From an uncultured Porphyromonadaceae bacterium (GTDB lineage Bacteria > Bacteroidota > Bacteroidia > Bacteroidales > Barnesiellaceae), in NCBI GenBank assembly GCA_900538555.1, contig UPYI01000003.1:185445-249444 (forward strand): 64,000 bases of DNA, read 5' to 3'. The position numbers and the translations under genes were made by a program. The notes beneath the pieces are model-generated. The model ran no database searches. It saw only the letters and a list, made by a program, of their open reading frames with translations, and had not been told where the DNA came from. The first letter of the stretch is position 1. Every line of letters begins with the position of its first letter. Below are positions 1 through 8,498 of the stretch, piece after piece.

Positions 1-816
1 GATCTTGTCGATTTTGGCACGCACCTTTACCGATCCGCCGCGTTCGCCATCGTTGTAACGGGACACGTCGATATATCCGCCTAACTGGAAATCGGGATAG
101 AGAGCAAACTCCTCGCCCCGCAGATAGGCTATGGCGGCATCCAATATTTCATTGAAGTTGTGCGGCAATATCTTGGACGAAAGCCCTACGGCAATACCCT
201 CGACTCCCTGCGCCAACAGCAAAGGGAACTTTACCGGCAACGTGACCGGCTCTTTTTTACGTCCGTCGTACGACATTTTCCATTCGGTCACTTTCGGACT
301 GAATACGACATCGAGTGCGAATTTCGACAGCCGCGCCTCGATATAACGGGGAGCGGCGGCACTATCTCCCGTCAGCACATTACCCCAGTTTCCCTGATGG
401 TCGATCAACAGGTTCTTCTGCCCGAGTTGTACCAGAGCATCGCCGATCGACGCATCACCGTGCGGGTGGTATTGCATAGTCTGTCCGACAATGTTGGCAA
501 CCTTATTGAGGCGTCCGTCATCGACCATTTTCATGGCGTGCAGAATACGTCGCTGCACCGGCTTCAATCCATCGTCGAGATGCGGAACGGCACGCTCCAA
601 CACCACATACGACGCATAGTCCAAGAACCAGTTCTGGAACATGCCCGAAAGTTGGTATTTGGTATCGCCCTTGTCCGAAACAGGCATCTTATAAGACGAA
701 TGCGCCTCGCCCGTATCGGAAGCGGAGGCATCCATCTCTTCGCCGTCGGCACCGACCGGCACATTTTTCTCTTCGGATGTTTCATCCGGAATCATTTCCG
801 TCTCTTTGTCGCTCAT
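1..816 (-). CDS. parC: DNA topoisomerase IV subunit A (ParC-like), 5' part only
   Basis: The first 272 codons of a type IIA topoisomerase A subunit run off the left edge of the window. After a variable acidic leader (residues 1-50) comes the conserved breakage-reunion core. It starts at YQLSGMFQNWFLDYASYV (about 54-71), continues with GLKPVQRRIL and HPHGDASIGDALVQLGQ, and contains the active-site tyrosine in AAAPRYIEARLS (Tyr158). The enzyme passes one DNA duplex through another together with ParE to decatenate chromosomes. The wording of the core, including DGLKPVQRRILHAMK and LLAQGVEGIAVGLSSKILPHNFNE, fits the ParC-type protein of Bacteroidota better than GyrA. The start is the ATG at 814-816. 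It is divergent from glyS, with a possible -7 box (TATTTTTG, minus, 941-948). Confidence 0.93.
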   Translation of the reverse strand, partial: MSDKETEMIPDETSEEKNVPVGADGEEMDASASDTGEAHSSYKMPVSDKGDTKYQLSGMFQNWFLDYASYVVLERAVPHLDDGLKPVQRRILHAMKMVDDGRLNKVANIVGQTMQYHPHGDASIGDALVQLGQKNLLIDHQGNWGNVLTGDSAAAPRYIEARLSKFALDVVFSPKVTEWKMSYDGRKKEPVTLPVKFPLLLAQGVEGIAVGLSSKILPHNFNEILDAAIAYLRGEEFALYPDFQLGGYIDVSRYNDGERGGSVKVRAKIDKI

Positions 817-1064
817 TCTATTCTCGCTGCTTTATTTCCGTTTTCCACGAAAGACACATCCTGCCGGAATATTTCCGGCAATGGAAAAAACGGGTTGAAA
901 ATCTTTTGCTTTTTTAGGGATTTCCCATCACATTCACGGACAAAAATACAAATTAAATCGAAAATAATCATTTACTTTGCACACTAAATTAGCATAAAAA
1001 ACTGCATCGGCACAGCCTGTGCAAAGAATATGGAATAAAATCAGGTAATAAAACGAATTGAAAT

Positions 1065-2606
1065 ATGGCACAAGAAGATGTTTTCAAAAAGTTAGTATCG
1101 CATTGCAAAGAGTATGGTTTCGTATTCCCTTCCAGCGAAATATACGACGGTCTCGCCGCTGTGTACGACTACGGACAAATGGGTGTGGAACTGAAAAATA
1201 ATATCAAGAAATATTGGTGGGACAGCATGACGCTGTTGCACGAAAACATTGTCGGCATAGACTCGGCTATCTTCATGCACCCGACGATCTGGAAAGCGTC
1301 GGGACACGTAGATGCCTTCAACGACCCGCTGATCGATAACCGCGACTCAAAGAAGCGTTACCGCGCCGATGTGCTCATCGAAGACTGCATCGCCAAAATG
1401 GACGAGAAGATCGAGAAAGAGGTAGAGAAAGCCGCCAAACGTTTCGGCGAATCGTTCGACGAAACCATGTTCCGCCAGACCAATCCCCGGGTTTTGGAAC
1501 ACACTGCCAAACGCGACGAACTCCACGCCCGCTTCGCAGCCGCTATGAACGCCAACAATCTGGAAGAACTCCGCCAGATCATCCTCGACTACGAAATCGT
1601 ATGTCCGATCAGCGGAACGAAGAACTGGACGGAAGTACGTCAGTTCAACCTGATGTTCGCCACCGAAATGGGTTCGACAGCCGACGGCGCCATGAAAGTA
1701 TATCTGCGTCCGGAAACCGCACAAGGTATTTTCGTAAACTTCCTGAACGTACAGAAAACCGGACGTATGCGTATTCCTTTCGGTATCGCGCAAATCGGTA
1801 AAGCATTCCGTAACGAAATCGTTGCCCGTCAGTTCATCTTCCGCATGCGGGAATTCGAACAAATGGAGATGCAATTCTTCGTACGTCCGGGTGAAGAGTT
1901 GAAATGGTTCGCACAATGGAAAGAATGGCGGTTGAAATGGCACAAGGCTCTGGGCTTGGGCGACCACAAATACCGTTATCACGACCACGAGAAACTGGCT
2001 CACTATGCCAATGCGGCAACAGACATCGAGTTTGAAATGCCGTTCGGGTTCAAAGAAGTGGAAGGCATCCACTCGCGTACGAACTTCGACCTGAGCAGCC
2101 ACGAAAAATATTCGGGCAAAAAAATCCAATATTTCGATCCGGAACTGGGCGAATCGTACACCCCGTATGTTATCGAGACCTCGATCGGCGTAGACCGTAT
2201 GTTCCTGAGCGTGCTGGCTGCCGCCTACTGCGAAGAAGCGGTAGAAAACGACACCCGCGTAGTTTTGCGTCTGCCTGCGGCTCTGGCACCGGTAAAAGTA
2301 GCGATCATGCCGTTGGTCCGCAAAGACGGTCTGCCCGAAAAAGCCCGCGAAATCATCAACTCGCTGAAATTCGATTTCAGTTGCCAATACGATGAAAAAG
2401 ATTCTATCGGAAAACGTTACCGCCGTCAGGATGCCATCGGAACTCCGTTCTGCGTAACCGTCGATCACCAGACATTGGAAGACAATACGGTGACTGTCCG
2501 CTACCGCGACACCATGGCACAGGAACGTGTATCGATAGACCAACTTCACGGCATGATCGGCAGCCAGGTAAGTTTGAGTTCCTTGTTGAAAAAATTGGCG
2601 GATTAA
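1065..2606 (+). CDS. glyS: Glycine--tRNA ligase, single-chain type
   Basis: A 513-residue class II aminoacyl-tRNA synthetase that charges tRNA-Gly. This is the homodimeric form found in Bacteroidota, archaea and eukaryotes, not the alpha2-beta2 form. Residues 1-100 hold the N-terminal catalytic part (FVFPSSEIYDGLAAVYDYG; WKASGHVDAFNDPL). Motif 2 is seen in GIAQIGKAFRNEI, followed by FRMREFEQMEMQFFV. Motif 3 lies in YVIETSIGVDRMFLSVLAAAY, and an anticodon-binding domain occupies about residues 400-510 (APVKVAIMPLV onwards). The length is normal for the family. The start ATG follows an A-rich leader. lemA and the FKBP gene follow closely on the same strand (18 and 12 bp gaps), so they may be co-transcribed. 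Confidence 0.97.
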   Translation: MAQEDVFKKLVSHCKEYGFVFPSSEIYDGLAAVYDYGQMGVELKNNIKKYWWDSMTLLHENIVGIDSAIFMHPTIWKASGHVDAFNDPLIDNRDSKKRYRADVLIEDCIAKMDEKIEKEVEKAAKRFGESFDETMFRQTNPRVLEHTAKRDELHARFAAAMNANNLEELRQIILDYEIVCPISGTKNWTEVRQFNLMFATEMGSTADGAMKVYLRPETAQGIFVNFLNVQKTGRMRIPFGIAQIGKAFRNEIVARQFIFRMREFEQMEMQFFVRPGEELKWFAQWKEWRLKWHKALGLGDHKYRYHDHEKLAHYANAATDIEFEMPFGFKEVEGIHSRTNFDLSSHEKYSGKKIQYFDPELGESYTPYVIETSIGVDRMFLSVLAAAYCEEAVENDTRVVLRLPAALAPVKVAIMPLVRKDGLPEKAREIINSLKFDFSCQYDEKDSIGKRYRRQDAIGTPFCVTVDHQTLEDNTVTVRYRDTMAQERVSIDQLHGMIGSQVSLSSLLKKLAD

Positions 2607-2624
2607 CGCCTCAAAATAAAGATT

Positions 2625-3203
2625 ATGAAAAAAATTCTGTCTATCGTCGCTGCCGTATTGCTGCTGTTCTCTTTCAGTTCGTGCAGCTACAACAGCATCG
2701 TTACCGCCGAAGAGGGTGTAAACGCCCAATGGGCGAAAGTGGAGAACCAATACCAACGTCGTGCCGACTTGATCCCGAATCTGGTGAATACCGTAAAAGG
2801 ATATACGGCTCACGAATCGGAAACCTTGAAAGCAGTGGTGGAAGCCCGTGCCAAAGCAACCAGCATCACGCTGCAAGCCGAGAATCTGGATGAAGCCAGC
2901 CTGAAAAAATATCAGGAAGCGCAAAACGAATTGAGCGGCGCATTGAAAAGCCTGCTCGCCGTAACGGAAAATTATCCGGACCTGAAAGCCAACCAACAGT
3001 TCATGGAACTTCAAGCGCAACTGGAAGGAACGGAAAACCGCATAGCCACGGAACGTACGCGGTACAGCGATGCAGTCGCCGCATACAATACGCGCATCCG
3101 GAAATTCCCGGCAATCATCACGGCTAAACTCTTCGGATTCGAAAGCAAACCGCAATTCGCCGCCGAAGCCGGCAGCCAGACCGCACCGGTAGTAAACTTC
3201 TAA
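2625..3203 (+). CDS. lemA: LemA family lipoprotein
   Basis: 192 residues. The N-terminus is a lipoprotein signal (MKKILSIVAAVLLLFSFSSC) with the lipobox cysteine at residue 20. The LemA domain follows, with the family signature NAQWAKVENQYQRRADLIPNLVNTV and then HESETLKAVVEARAKA. The C-terminal half is helical and ends with the conserved YNTRIRKFPAIITAKLFGF segment. LemA proteins are helical membrane-tethered proteins of uncertain function, often found with TPM-domain proteins. Here the partner is absent and the neighbours are glyS and an FKBP gene. The domain assignment is firm; a role in the envelope is inferred only from the signal. Confidence 0.93.
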   Translation: MKKILSIVAAVLLLFSFSSCSYNSIVTAEEGVNAQWAKVENQYQRRADLIPNLVNTVKGYTAHESETLKAVVEARAKATSITLQAENLDEASLKKYQEAQNELSGALKSLLAVTENYPDLKANQQFMELQAQLEGTENRIATERTRYSDAVAAYNTRIRKFPAIITAKLFGFESKPQFAAEAGSQTAPVVNF

Positions 3204-3215
3204 AAAACAGAATCG

Positions 3216-3761
3216 ATGAAAAAGTTACCCATTTTGTTTGTCTTAGCGCTTTGTATAACCATGTGGTCGTGTCTGGGTGATACGAAAACGACATGGGAAG
3301 CCTATAAGAGTTGGAGAGAGACGAATCTCGAATATTACAACGAGATGAAAGATACGGTGGATAAGGACGGACAAAAGTTTTATACAGAAATCGTTCCGAG
3401 TTGGAATCAGGGTGTTTCGATACTGATGCACCACTTCAATAAGTCCAACCCCGATTCTCTCAGACCGTTGCCTACCAGCGAAGTAGCTGTGAAGTACCGG
3501 GGAACTCTCTATAACGGGATTCCGTTCGACTCATCTTATTTGAGAACCGATAGTCTGTATTACACCCGGGTAGACGAAAATATCGTAGGCTGGATCATCG
3601 CACTGACCAACATGCGCGTCGGCGACAGTTGCCGGGTCGTACTCCCGTATAATGTCGCTTACGGCAATCAGTCCATGTCGTCTGTCATCCACCCCTACTC
3701 CACTCTGCTGTTCGACATCAAGTTGGAAAAATGTTGGGTAGAGCGGCAGGAAGATCATTGA
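3216..3761 (+). CDS. FKBP-type peptidyl-prolyl isomerase, lipoprotein
   Basis: 181 residues with a lipoprotein signal (LCITMWSC, Cys19). A degenerate central part is followed by an FKBP fold at about residues 90-175: VAVKYRGTLYNGIPFDSS, then VGWIIALTNMRVGDSCRVVLPYNVAYG and a closing LLFDIKLEKCW strand. FKBP proteins speed cis-trans isomerisation of prolyl bonds. This one would act in the periplasm or at the outer membrane. The usual P-x-Y-G-x-G loop is changed (PYNVAYGNQSMSS), so activity cannot be assumed. It is the last gene of the glyS-lemA-FKBP run and is followed by a strong palindromic terminator. Confidence 0.85.
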   Translation: MKKLPILFVLALCITMWSCLGDTKTTWEAYKSWRETNLEYYNEMKDTVDKDGQKFYTEIVPSWNQGVSILMHHFNKSNPDSLRPLPTSEVAVKYRGTLYNGIPFDSSYLRTDSLYYTRVDENIVGWIIALTNMRVGDSCRVVLPYNVAYGNQSMSSVIHPYSTLLFDIKLEKCWVERQEDH

Positions 3762-3802
3762 TCCCGAAAAAGCCGACCGAACAGAACGGTGTATCGACAC
3801 TT

Positions 3803-3852
3803 CATAAACAACAGCCTCGCTGCAAATATTTGCAGCGAGGCTGTTGTTTATG
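3803..3852 (+). terminator. Perfect 50-bp palindrome, terminator of the glyS-lemA-FKBP run
   Basis: Two 25-base arms form an uninterrupted inverted repeat centred between 3827 and 3828, with AACAGCCTCGCTGCAAAT as part of the left arm. It lies 41 bp after the FKBP stop codon. Being a perfect palindrome it could stop transcription from either side. No long T-run follows on either strand. Confidence 0.75.
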
Positions 3853-4090
3853 GTACGAATTTTTCTTCCGGATATGCGATAAAGCCGATACCAACCGTCG
3901 CTCCACGTCTTCAATCGGACGATTCCATTATTACACAATAGAAAACGGGAAAGCATATAGCGCAACAAGAAATACGAATTTCAAGGCGAAACCTGCTTTC
4001 CCGCTTTATGCCGGGATACGAACTGCCCTAAAAGGAATCATTGACGGCAGGCAATCGTAATCTTGCCGAACCCGCCGCACACCATTACGG
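3853..4090. other. Intergenic stretch between convergent genes; possible weak terminator for the HIT gene
   Basis: No convincing coding frame is seen on either strand. The only structure noticed is an inverted repeat with CGGGAAAGCA at 3946-3955 and TGCTTTCCCG at 3994-4003, separated by 38 bases. On the minus strand it is followed by TTTT, so it may be a long-loop terminator of the HIT gene. Confidence 0.45.
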
Positions 4091-4516
4091 TTACAGATTC
4101 GTTTTTATCGCATCTATCAACCGGGCATATTCTTCATCGGAAAGATATACTTTTCCGGGGTTCATCTGGAATGTACCGCCATAATCGGGTCCGTCCACAT
4201 ATTTCGGAGCCAAATGAAAATGCAGATGCGACAGTTTGTCGGAATACGCTCCGTAGTTGATCTTTTCCGGGTTGAACGCTTTTTGCATCGCCCGGGTTAC
4301 CCGTGCGACATCTGCCATAAACGCATTCCGGTCGTCATCGGAAAGTTCATTCAGATCGTTTACATGGTCTTTATACGCCACCAGACATCGTCCCCGGTAG
4401 GTTTGTTCCTTGAACAGGAATACGCGGGAGACCGAAAGCGTGGCGATCTCGATCATCAGATTGTGCAACGTCTCGTTATTCTGACAATACAGACACTCTT
4501 TGGGATCACTTTTCAT
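4091..4516 (-). CDS. HIT family nucleotide-binding protein
   Basis: 141 residues. The histidine-triad motif HLHFHLAPKY is near residue 97, with the preceding GAYSDKLS stretch typical of HIT proteins. HIT proteins hydrolyse or transfer nucleoside monophosphates from phosphoramidate or dinucleotide substrates. An N-terminal CLYC (residues 9-12) could be half of a zinc site, as in some HIT branches. The tail after the triad (YGGTFQMNPGKVYLSDEEYARLI) is longer than in HinT. The substrate cannot be read from the sequence. It is transcribed in the same direction as the nucleoside phosphorylase upstream, with about 60 bp between them. Confidence 0.9.
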   Translation of the reverse strand: MKSDPKECLYCQNNETLHNLMIEIATLSVSRVFLFKEQTYRGRCLVAYKDHVNDLNELSDDDRNAFMADVARVTRAMQKAFNPEKINYGAYSDKLSHLHFHLAPKYVDGPDYGGTFQMNPGKVYLSDEEYARLIDAIKTNL

Positions 4517-4578
4517 AATATTCTACATTTAATGTTCTGTTCATATACACGACCATGCCTCGGACGGTGTGCATATAC

Positions 4579-5457
4579 TTAAATACGGTCCAATACGGTT
4601 TTTATCAAATCGTTGATCGCCGATTTGTAATTGGTGTTCGCCGAATGTGCCCGACGATTGGCAATAATGCTGCACACGGTTATCGCCTTGTGCCCCATCA
4701 ACCGAGCCAAGCCCGCCAATGCCGAACTTTCCATTTCGTAGTTGGTTACTACCCAATTGTCGTACTTAAATGCTTCGATCTTGGCATTGAGATCGGGATC
4801 TGCCAATGGCAACCGAAGCTCTCTGCCTTGCGGTCCATAGAATCCGTTGGCAGAAATCGTAACCCCCGGCACCATGTCGTCCCGACCGATCTGTGCCAAA
4901 AGATCGGCATTGCCGTCGATCACATAGGGTGCTGCCCATAAAGGATTCCACTTGACGAAGTCGCAGAAGGCTTTTTCGAACGGGAGATCGCAGACCTCGT
5001 TGCGACGGGCATAGAAATTCAATACGCCGTCGAAACCGATCGATTTTGCCGAAATTACCGATGTGCCTACGGGAACATGGGGTTGCAGTCCGCCCGATGT
5101 TCCGATACGTACCATTGTCAGTTGGCGGAATTGCGATTTTTCCTCGCGCGTCTCGAAGTCGATATTCGCCAAAGCGTCCAATTCATTGACTACAATGTCG
5201 ATATTATCGGTGCCGATACCGTGCGAAATACACATGATCGGTTTCCCTTTATAGGTTCCGCCTATGGTATGAAATTCCCGGCTCGACACTTCGAACGTCT
5301 GCGTATCGAAATACGAAGCCACCAAGTTTACACGACCGGGATCGCCGACCAATATGATACGGTCGGTCAGTTGTTCGGGACGAAGATGTATATGAAATAC
5401 ACTTCCGTCCGGGTTGATGATAAATTCTGACTCAGGAAAATGTTTCATAGCTTTCAC
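4579..5457 (-). CDS. Nucleoside phosphorylase, uridine phosphorylase family
   Basis: 292 residues of the PNP/UDP phosphorylase fold. Motifs seen: ILVGDPGRVNLVA (phosphate-binding loop, about 35-47), SHGIGTDNIDIVVNELDAL, RIGTSGGLQPHVPVGTSV, and the nucleoside-site motif NYEMESSALAGLARLMGHK followed by VCSIIANR. The reaction is nucleoside + phosphate to base + (deoxy)ribose-1-phosphate. The motifs fit uridine phosphorylases more than purine phosphorylases, but specificity is not certain. It would serve pyrimidine salvage in the cytoplasm. The start MKAMKHFPESEF could also be the second ATG (Met4). The HIT gene lies downstream. Confidence 0.9.
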   Translation of the reverse strand: MKAMKHFPESEFIINPDGSVFHIHLRPEQLTDRIILVGDPGRVNLVASYFDTQTFEVSSREFHTIGGTYKGKPIMCISHGIGTDNIDIVVNELDALANIDFETREEKSQFRQLTMVRIGTSGGLQPHVPVGTSVISAKSIGFDGVLNFYARRNEVCDLPFEKAFCDFVKWNPLWAAPYVIDGNADLLAQIGRDDMVPGVTISANGFYGPQGRELRLPLADPDLNAKIEAFKYDNWVVTNYEMESSALAGLARLMGHKAITVCSIIANRRAHSANTNYKSAINDLIKTVLDRI

Positions 5458-5815
5458 TTTTTAGGGTTATCACCCACTCCCTCCGTCGGCGGAAAGAATG
5501 AGAAATAACGAATATACGAACTTTTCGGGAAATTTCCTTGTTTCGGCAATTTTATTTTTCATTTCCCTACCGGAATGGAGCCGGCAGAATCCGAAAGCAA
5601 AATACCAAGCCATATAACCATTCGCCAAAAGCGTTTCTTCTGTCAGCCACAACCGATAATCCGCCTGCCATCCCCTCTTAACCCAATTGTCCCCGCCACA
5701 ACCCGTTGTAGCGAGGACAATTTTTTTCATGTACCTTTTCTTGCCTCGGTATAGTCCGTACCTGTCCGGCACAGTCCTCGGCTTATAGAAAACGTTATTA
5801 CGATTCTATCCGAAA
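5458..5815. other. Gap without a supported gene; strong hairpin with T-run on the plus strand
   Basis: A 100-codon minus-strand frame (5470-5772) has no domain, no good start and odd composition, so I do not call it. The stretch holds a strong hairpin: arms at 5685-5702 and 5705-5722 (AATTGTCCCCGCCACAAC and its near-perfect complement), followed by seven T on the plus strand up to 5727. No plus-strand gene precedes it. It may protect against antisense transcription or act as a bidirectional terminator of the glycogen genes. Confidence 0.5.
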
Positions 5816-7183
5816 CTATTTTTTCGATGCCGTTTTCCTGGCAGCCGGTTCTTTTTTAGCAGCAGCTTTCTTGGCTACCGCTTTACTCTCGGCTTCGGTT
5901 CTTGCCGATTTCAATTCCTTCTGCAATTGCTCGATTTCAGAAGCCTGATTCCGAATCGTAGTCAGCAGGGCGTTCAATTCTTCGTTGTCGATCGATGTCG
6001 GATACTGAGCCTCTACCCGGACAATAAAGTCGCTCAACACATTCATATAGTTGGTGAATGCCTGATAGGGAGTTTCATACGGGCTATAATGGCTGTGTAC
6101 TTCGCCGTCGGAAAGGTGCTTCGTACACATATAGAAGAAGTGGTCGCTAGTTTGCAGGTAGTTCCAGTCCTGTTTCAAACGACGGTCGTCGCACAGGCGT
6201 ACACGTTCAGCCACCGAATAGAGTTTGTCGAATGCTTCGTTCTGCAATGTATTGCCCAACCATGCACTGACATCGCGTGCCTCGTCGGTCCAAGACATCG
6301 GCGACGGTACGGAAAGCGTACCGACCGATTTCAGTTTGCTGATAGCTTCGGACGGCGTGCAGAATCCAACGCCTTTTTCGGCAGCGAACCGAGGCAAAGC
6401 CTTCATAAATTCGAATATACCGGACTCACGCGGTTGCAATTCTCCCAGAGTTTCGTAGTTCATGAAGAGGTTCACGATCTGCTCTTCTGCCGGATAGTTG
6501 TTGATCCAGTCGATGAATTTATCGGCAGTCAGCGGATATTCCGCCCACGAGTAATTCGAGAAACGGAATGCGATGTCGTCGCTCATCTTATAGTTCTTCA
6601 AAAGCATTTTCAGTTTGGGGGCAGCAGCCGAGCTATACACATAGTTCGGGCTTTTCCAACCGAGCAAGTGTTTAGCCCCTTCGGTGATCACACCCTTGAA
6701 ACCCATACCGGCTACCATTCCGGCAATTTCGTCGGAGAAGATCAACTCCGTATTGCGGAATACTTTGGGGCGTTGTCCGAAGAGAGCTTCGATTTTCGCA
6801 TCGTGTTCTCTTACCTGAGCCTCAAATTCTTCGGGATCGCGCAACGATGCCAACGAATGGGCATAGGTTTCGGAGAGGAATTCGACACATCCGGTTTTCG
6901 CCAGTTCTTTCATCGAGTCGATGAACTCCGGAACGTATTGTTCGAGCTGTTCCAATGCGACACCGGAAATAGAGAAAGCCACTTTGAACTTACCATTGGA
7001 GTTCTTGATCATCTCCATCAAAGTTTCATTTGCCGGCAGATACGAACGATGGGCAATCCGGGTAATAATATCGTCGTTGCTGAAATCGTCGTAATAGTAG
7101 TGATCGTTACCGATATCGAAGAAACGATAGCGTTTCAAACGGAACGGTTGATGTATTTGAAAATAAAAACAGATGGTTTTCAT
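5816..7183 (-). CDS. Glycoside hydrolase family 57 protein (alpha-amylase-like)
   Basis: 455 residues. Family 57 regions seen in order: HQPFR (11-15); SGVALEQL (73-80); EFLSETYAHSL (101-111); FRNTELIFSDE (142-152), where Glu146 is the expected nucleophile; FMNYETLGE (240-248); and SAWLGNT near 309. GH57 enzymes cleave or transfer alpha-1,4 or alpha-1,6 glucan bonds. In active alpha-amylases of the family the fourth region reads MDYETFG and its Asp is the acid/base. Here that position is Asn242, so the enzyme may be inactive or altered. After about residue 405 there is a coiled coil and a Lys/Ala-rich tail. It is cytoplasmic (no signal). It is the last of three glycogen genes (GDE, GT4, GH57), 34 bp after the GT4 gene. 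Confidence 0.9.
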   Translation of the reverse strand: MKTICFYFQIHQPFRLKRYRFFDIGNDHYYYDDFSNDDIITRIAHRSYLPANETLMEMIKNSNGKFKVAFSISGVALEQLEQYVPEFIDSMKELAKTGCVEFLSETYAHSLASLRDPEEFEAQVREHDAKIEALFGQRPKVFRNTELIFSDEIAGMVAGMGFKGVITEGAKHLLGWKSPNYVYSSAAAPKLKMLLKNYKMSDDIAFRFSNYSWAEYPLTADKFIDWINNYPAEEQIVNLFMNYETLGELQPRESGIFEFMKALPRFAAEKGVGFCTPSEAISKLKSVGTLSVPSPMSWTDEARDVSAWLGNTLQNEAFDKLYSVAERVRLCDDRRLKQDWNYLQTSDHFFYMCTKHLSDGEVHSHYSPYETPYQAFTNYMNVLSDFIVRVEAQYPTSIDNEELNALLTTIRNQASEIEQLQKELKSARTEAESKAVAKKAAAKKEPAARKTASKK

Positions 7184-7217
7184 ATCTTGTTGTATTTTTT
7201 TCGGTTTAAACTAAGGA

Positions 7218-8480
7218 TTATTTTTGCATCACTTTGTGATAAATGTCTATCACTTTCTGTCCGGCATATTTCCATTTTATTTCATCGACTTCCCGCTTGC
7301 CTTCTTCTTTCAGCTGTTTGTACATCGCCGGATAAGTGATGATCGAATAGATGGCATCTGCCATTGCGTCGATATCCCAATAGTCTGTCTTGATTACGTT
7401 TTCGAGGATTTCAGCGCATCCCGATTGTTTTGAAATAATGGAAGGTACACCTACCTGCATGGCTTCCAGCGGAGATATTCCGAACGGTTCGGACACCGAC
7501 GGCATGATATATACATCGCTGGCTTTCAACATTTCATACACCTGTTTTCCCCGCAAGAATCCGGTGAAATGGAACCGGTCGGAGATATTGCGTTTGGCTG
7601 CCAGACGTATCATCTTGTCCATCATATCGCCGCTACCTGCCATCACGAAACGCACATTGTGTGTTTTGCGCAATACCCGAGCCGCCGCTTCTACAAAATA
7701 TTCAGGTCCTTTCTGCATGGTGATACGTCCCAAGAAAGTCACGACTTTCTCTTTCGTATTGCGAACGACTTCCATATTCTGTATTTCTTCGCTCATCGGC
7801 TCTACGGCATTGTGGACTGTCGTCACTTTCGCCGGATCGATATGGTATTTTTCGATCACGGTCTTACGGGTCAGGTTACTTACCGTAATGATGTGGTCGG
7901 CATGCAACATACCGTCGCGCTCGATATTGAACACCGTCGGGTTCACATTTCCACGGCTCCGGTCAAAGTCGGTAGCGTGTACGTGTATTACCAACGGTTT
8001 TCCGGTCACCTGCTTGGCATGGATGCCGGCAGGATAAGTGAGCCAGTCGTGCGAGTGGATTACGTCGCACGGGCATGTGCGTGCAATCACACCTGCCACT
8101 ATCGAATAGTTATTGATTTCCTCCAAGAGATTGTCGGGATAACGTCCGGAAAACTCGATACATCCCAAATCATTCGTCTTCAAATAGTTGAAATCGGCAT
8201 AAATGTGATCTCTCAAATCGAAATAGAGCTGAGGATCCATACAGTAGCCGTAACGGCTCTGCACATAATCCCAACTGACATCACGCCAAGCCACGGGTGT
8301 ATTGCCAGCACCGATAATGTGTGCGAAACTTTTATCCTCGTCTCCGAACGGTTTAGGAATAACGAACGTAATATCCATATCTCCACATTCGGCCATACCT
8401 TTAGTCAGTCCGTAACTTGCCGTACCCAGACCACCGAGAATATGAGGTGGGAATTCCCACCCAAACATGAGTGCTTTCAT
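7218..8480 (-). CDS. Glycosyltransferase family 4, probable glycogen synthase-like
   Basis: 420 residues of GT-B fold. The N-terminal loop WEFPPHILGGLGTASYGLTKG matches starch/glycogen-type and group 1 transferases. HSHDWLTYPAG and HVHATDFDRSRG follow. The C-terminal nucleotide-sugar site shows VVTFLGRITMQKGPEYFVEAA and the E-x7-E motif in SVSEPFGISPLEAMQVG. Members of this Bacteroidales cluster are thought to extend alpha-glucans, but the donor (ADP- or UDP-glucose) cannot be read here. It lies 18 bp downstream of the debranching-enzyme gene and 34 bp upstream of the GH57 gene, so it is very likely co-transcribed with both. No glgC or glgB lies nearby. Confidence 0.9.
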   Translation of the reverse strand: MKALMFGWEFPPHILGGLGTASYGLTKGMAECGDMDITFVIPKPFGDEDKSFAHIIGAGNTPVAWRDVSWDYVQSRYGYCMDPQLYFDLRDHIYADFNYLKTNDLGCIEFSGRYPDNLLEEINNYSIVAGVIARTCPCDVIHSHDWLTYPAGIHAKQVTGKPLVIHVHATDFDRSRGNVNPTVFNIERDGMLHADHIITVSNLTRKTVIEKYHIDPAKVTTVHNAVEPMSEEIQNMEVVRNTKEKVVTFLGRITMQKGPEYFVEAAARVLRKTHNVRFVMAGSGDMMDKMIRLAAKRNISDRFHFTGFLRGKQVYEMLKASDVYIMPSVSEPFGISPLEAMQVGVPSIISKQSGCAEILENVIKTDYWDIDAMADAIYSIITYPAMYKQLKEEGKREVDEIKWKYAGQKVIDIYHKVMQK

Positions 8481-8498
8481 TGATATCAGATATTCTTA

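Noticed and set aside
972..979. TTACTTTG as the glyS -7 box
   Set aside because: It lacks the conserved A at the second position and has no TTTG at normal distance; too weak to list as a feature.
1347..3155. Open frame of about 602 codons on the minus strand opposite glyS and lemA
   Set aside because: It is antisense to two clear families and shows only shadow composition.
5570..5600. Short similarity between 5570-5600 (minus) and 15943-15975 (plus)
   Set aside because: About 26 bases with several mismatches; too short and imperfect to call a repeat family.
5470..5772. 100-codon minus-strand frame between the phosphorylase and GH57 genes
   Set aside because: It contains a strong hairpin, has no domain and no good start; not supported as a gene.
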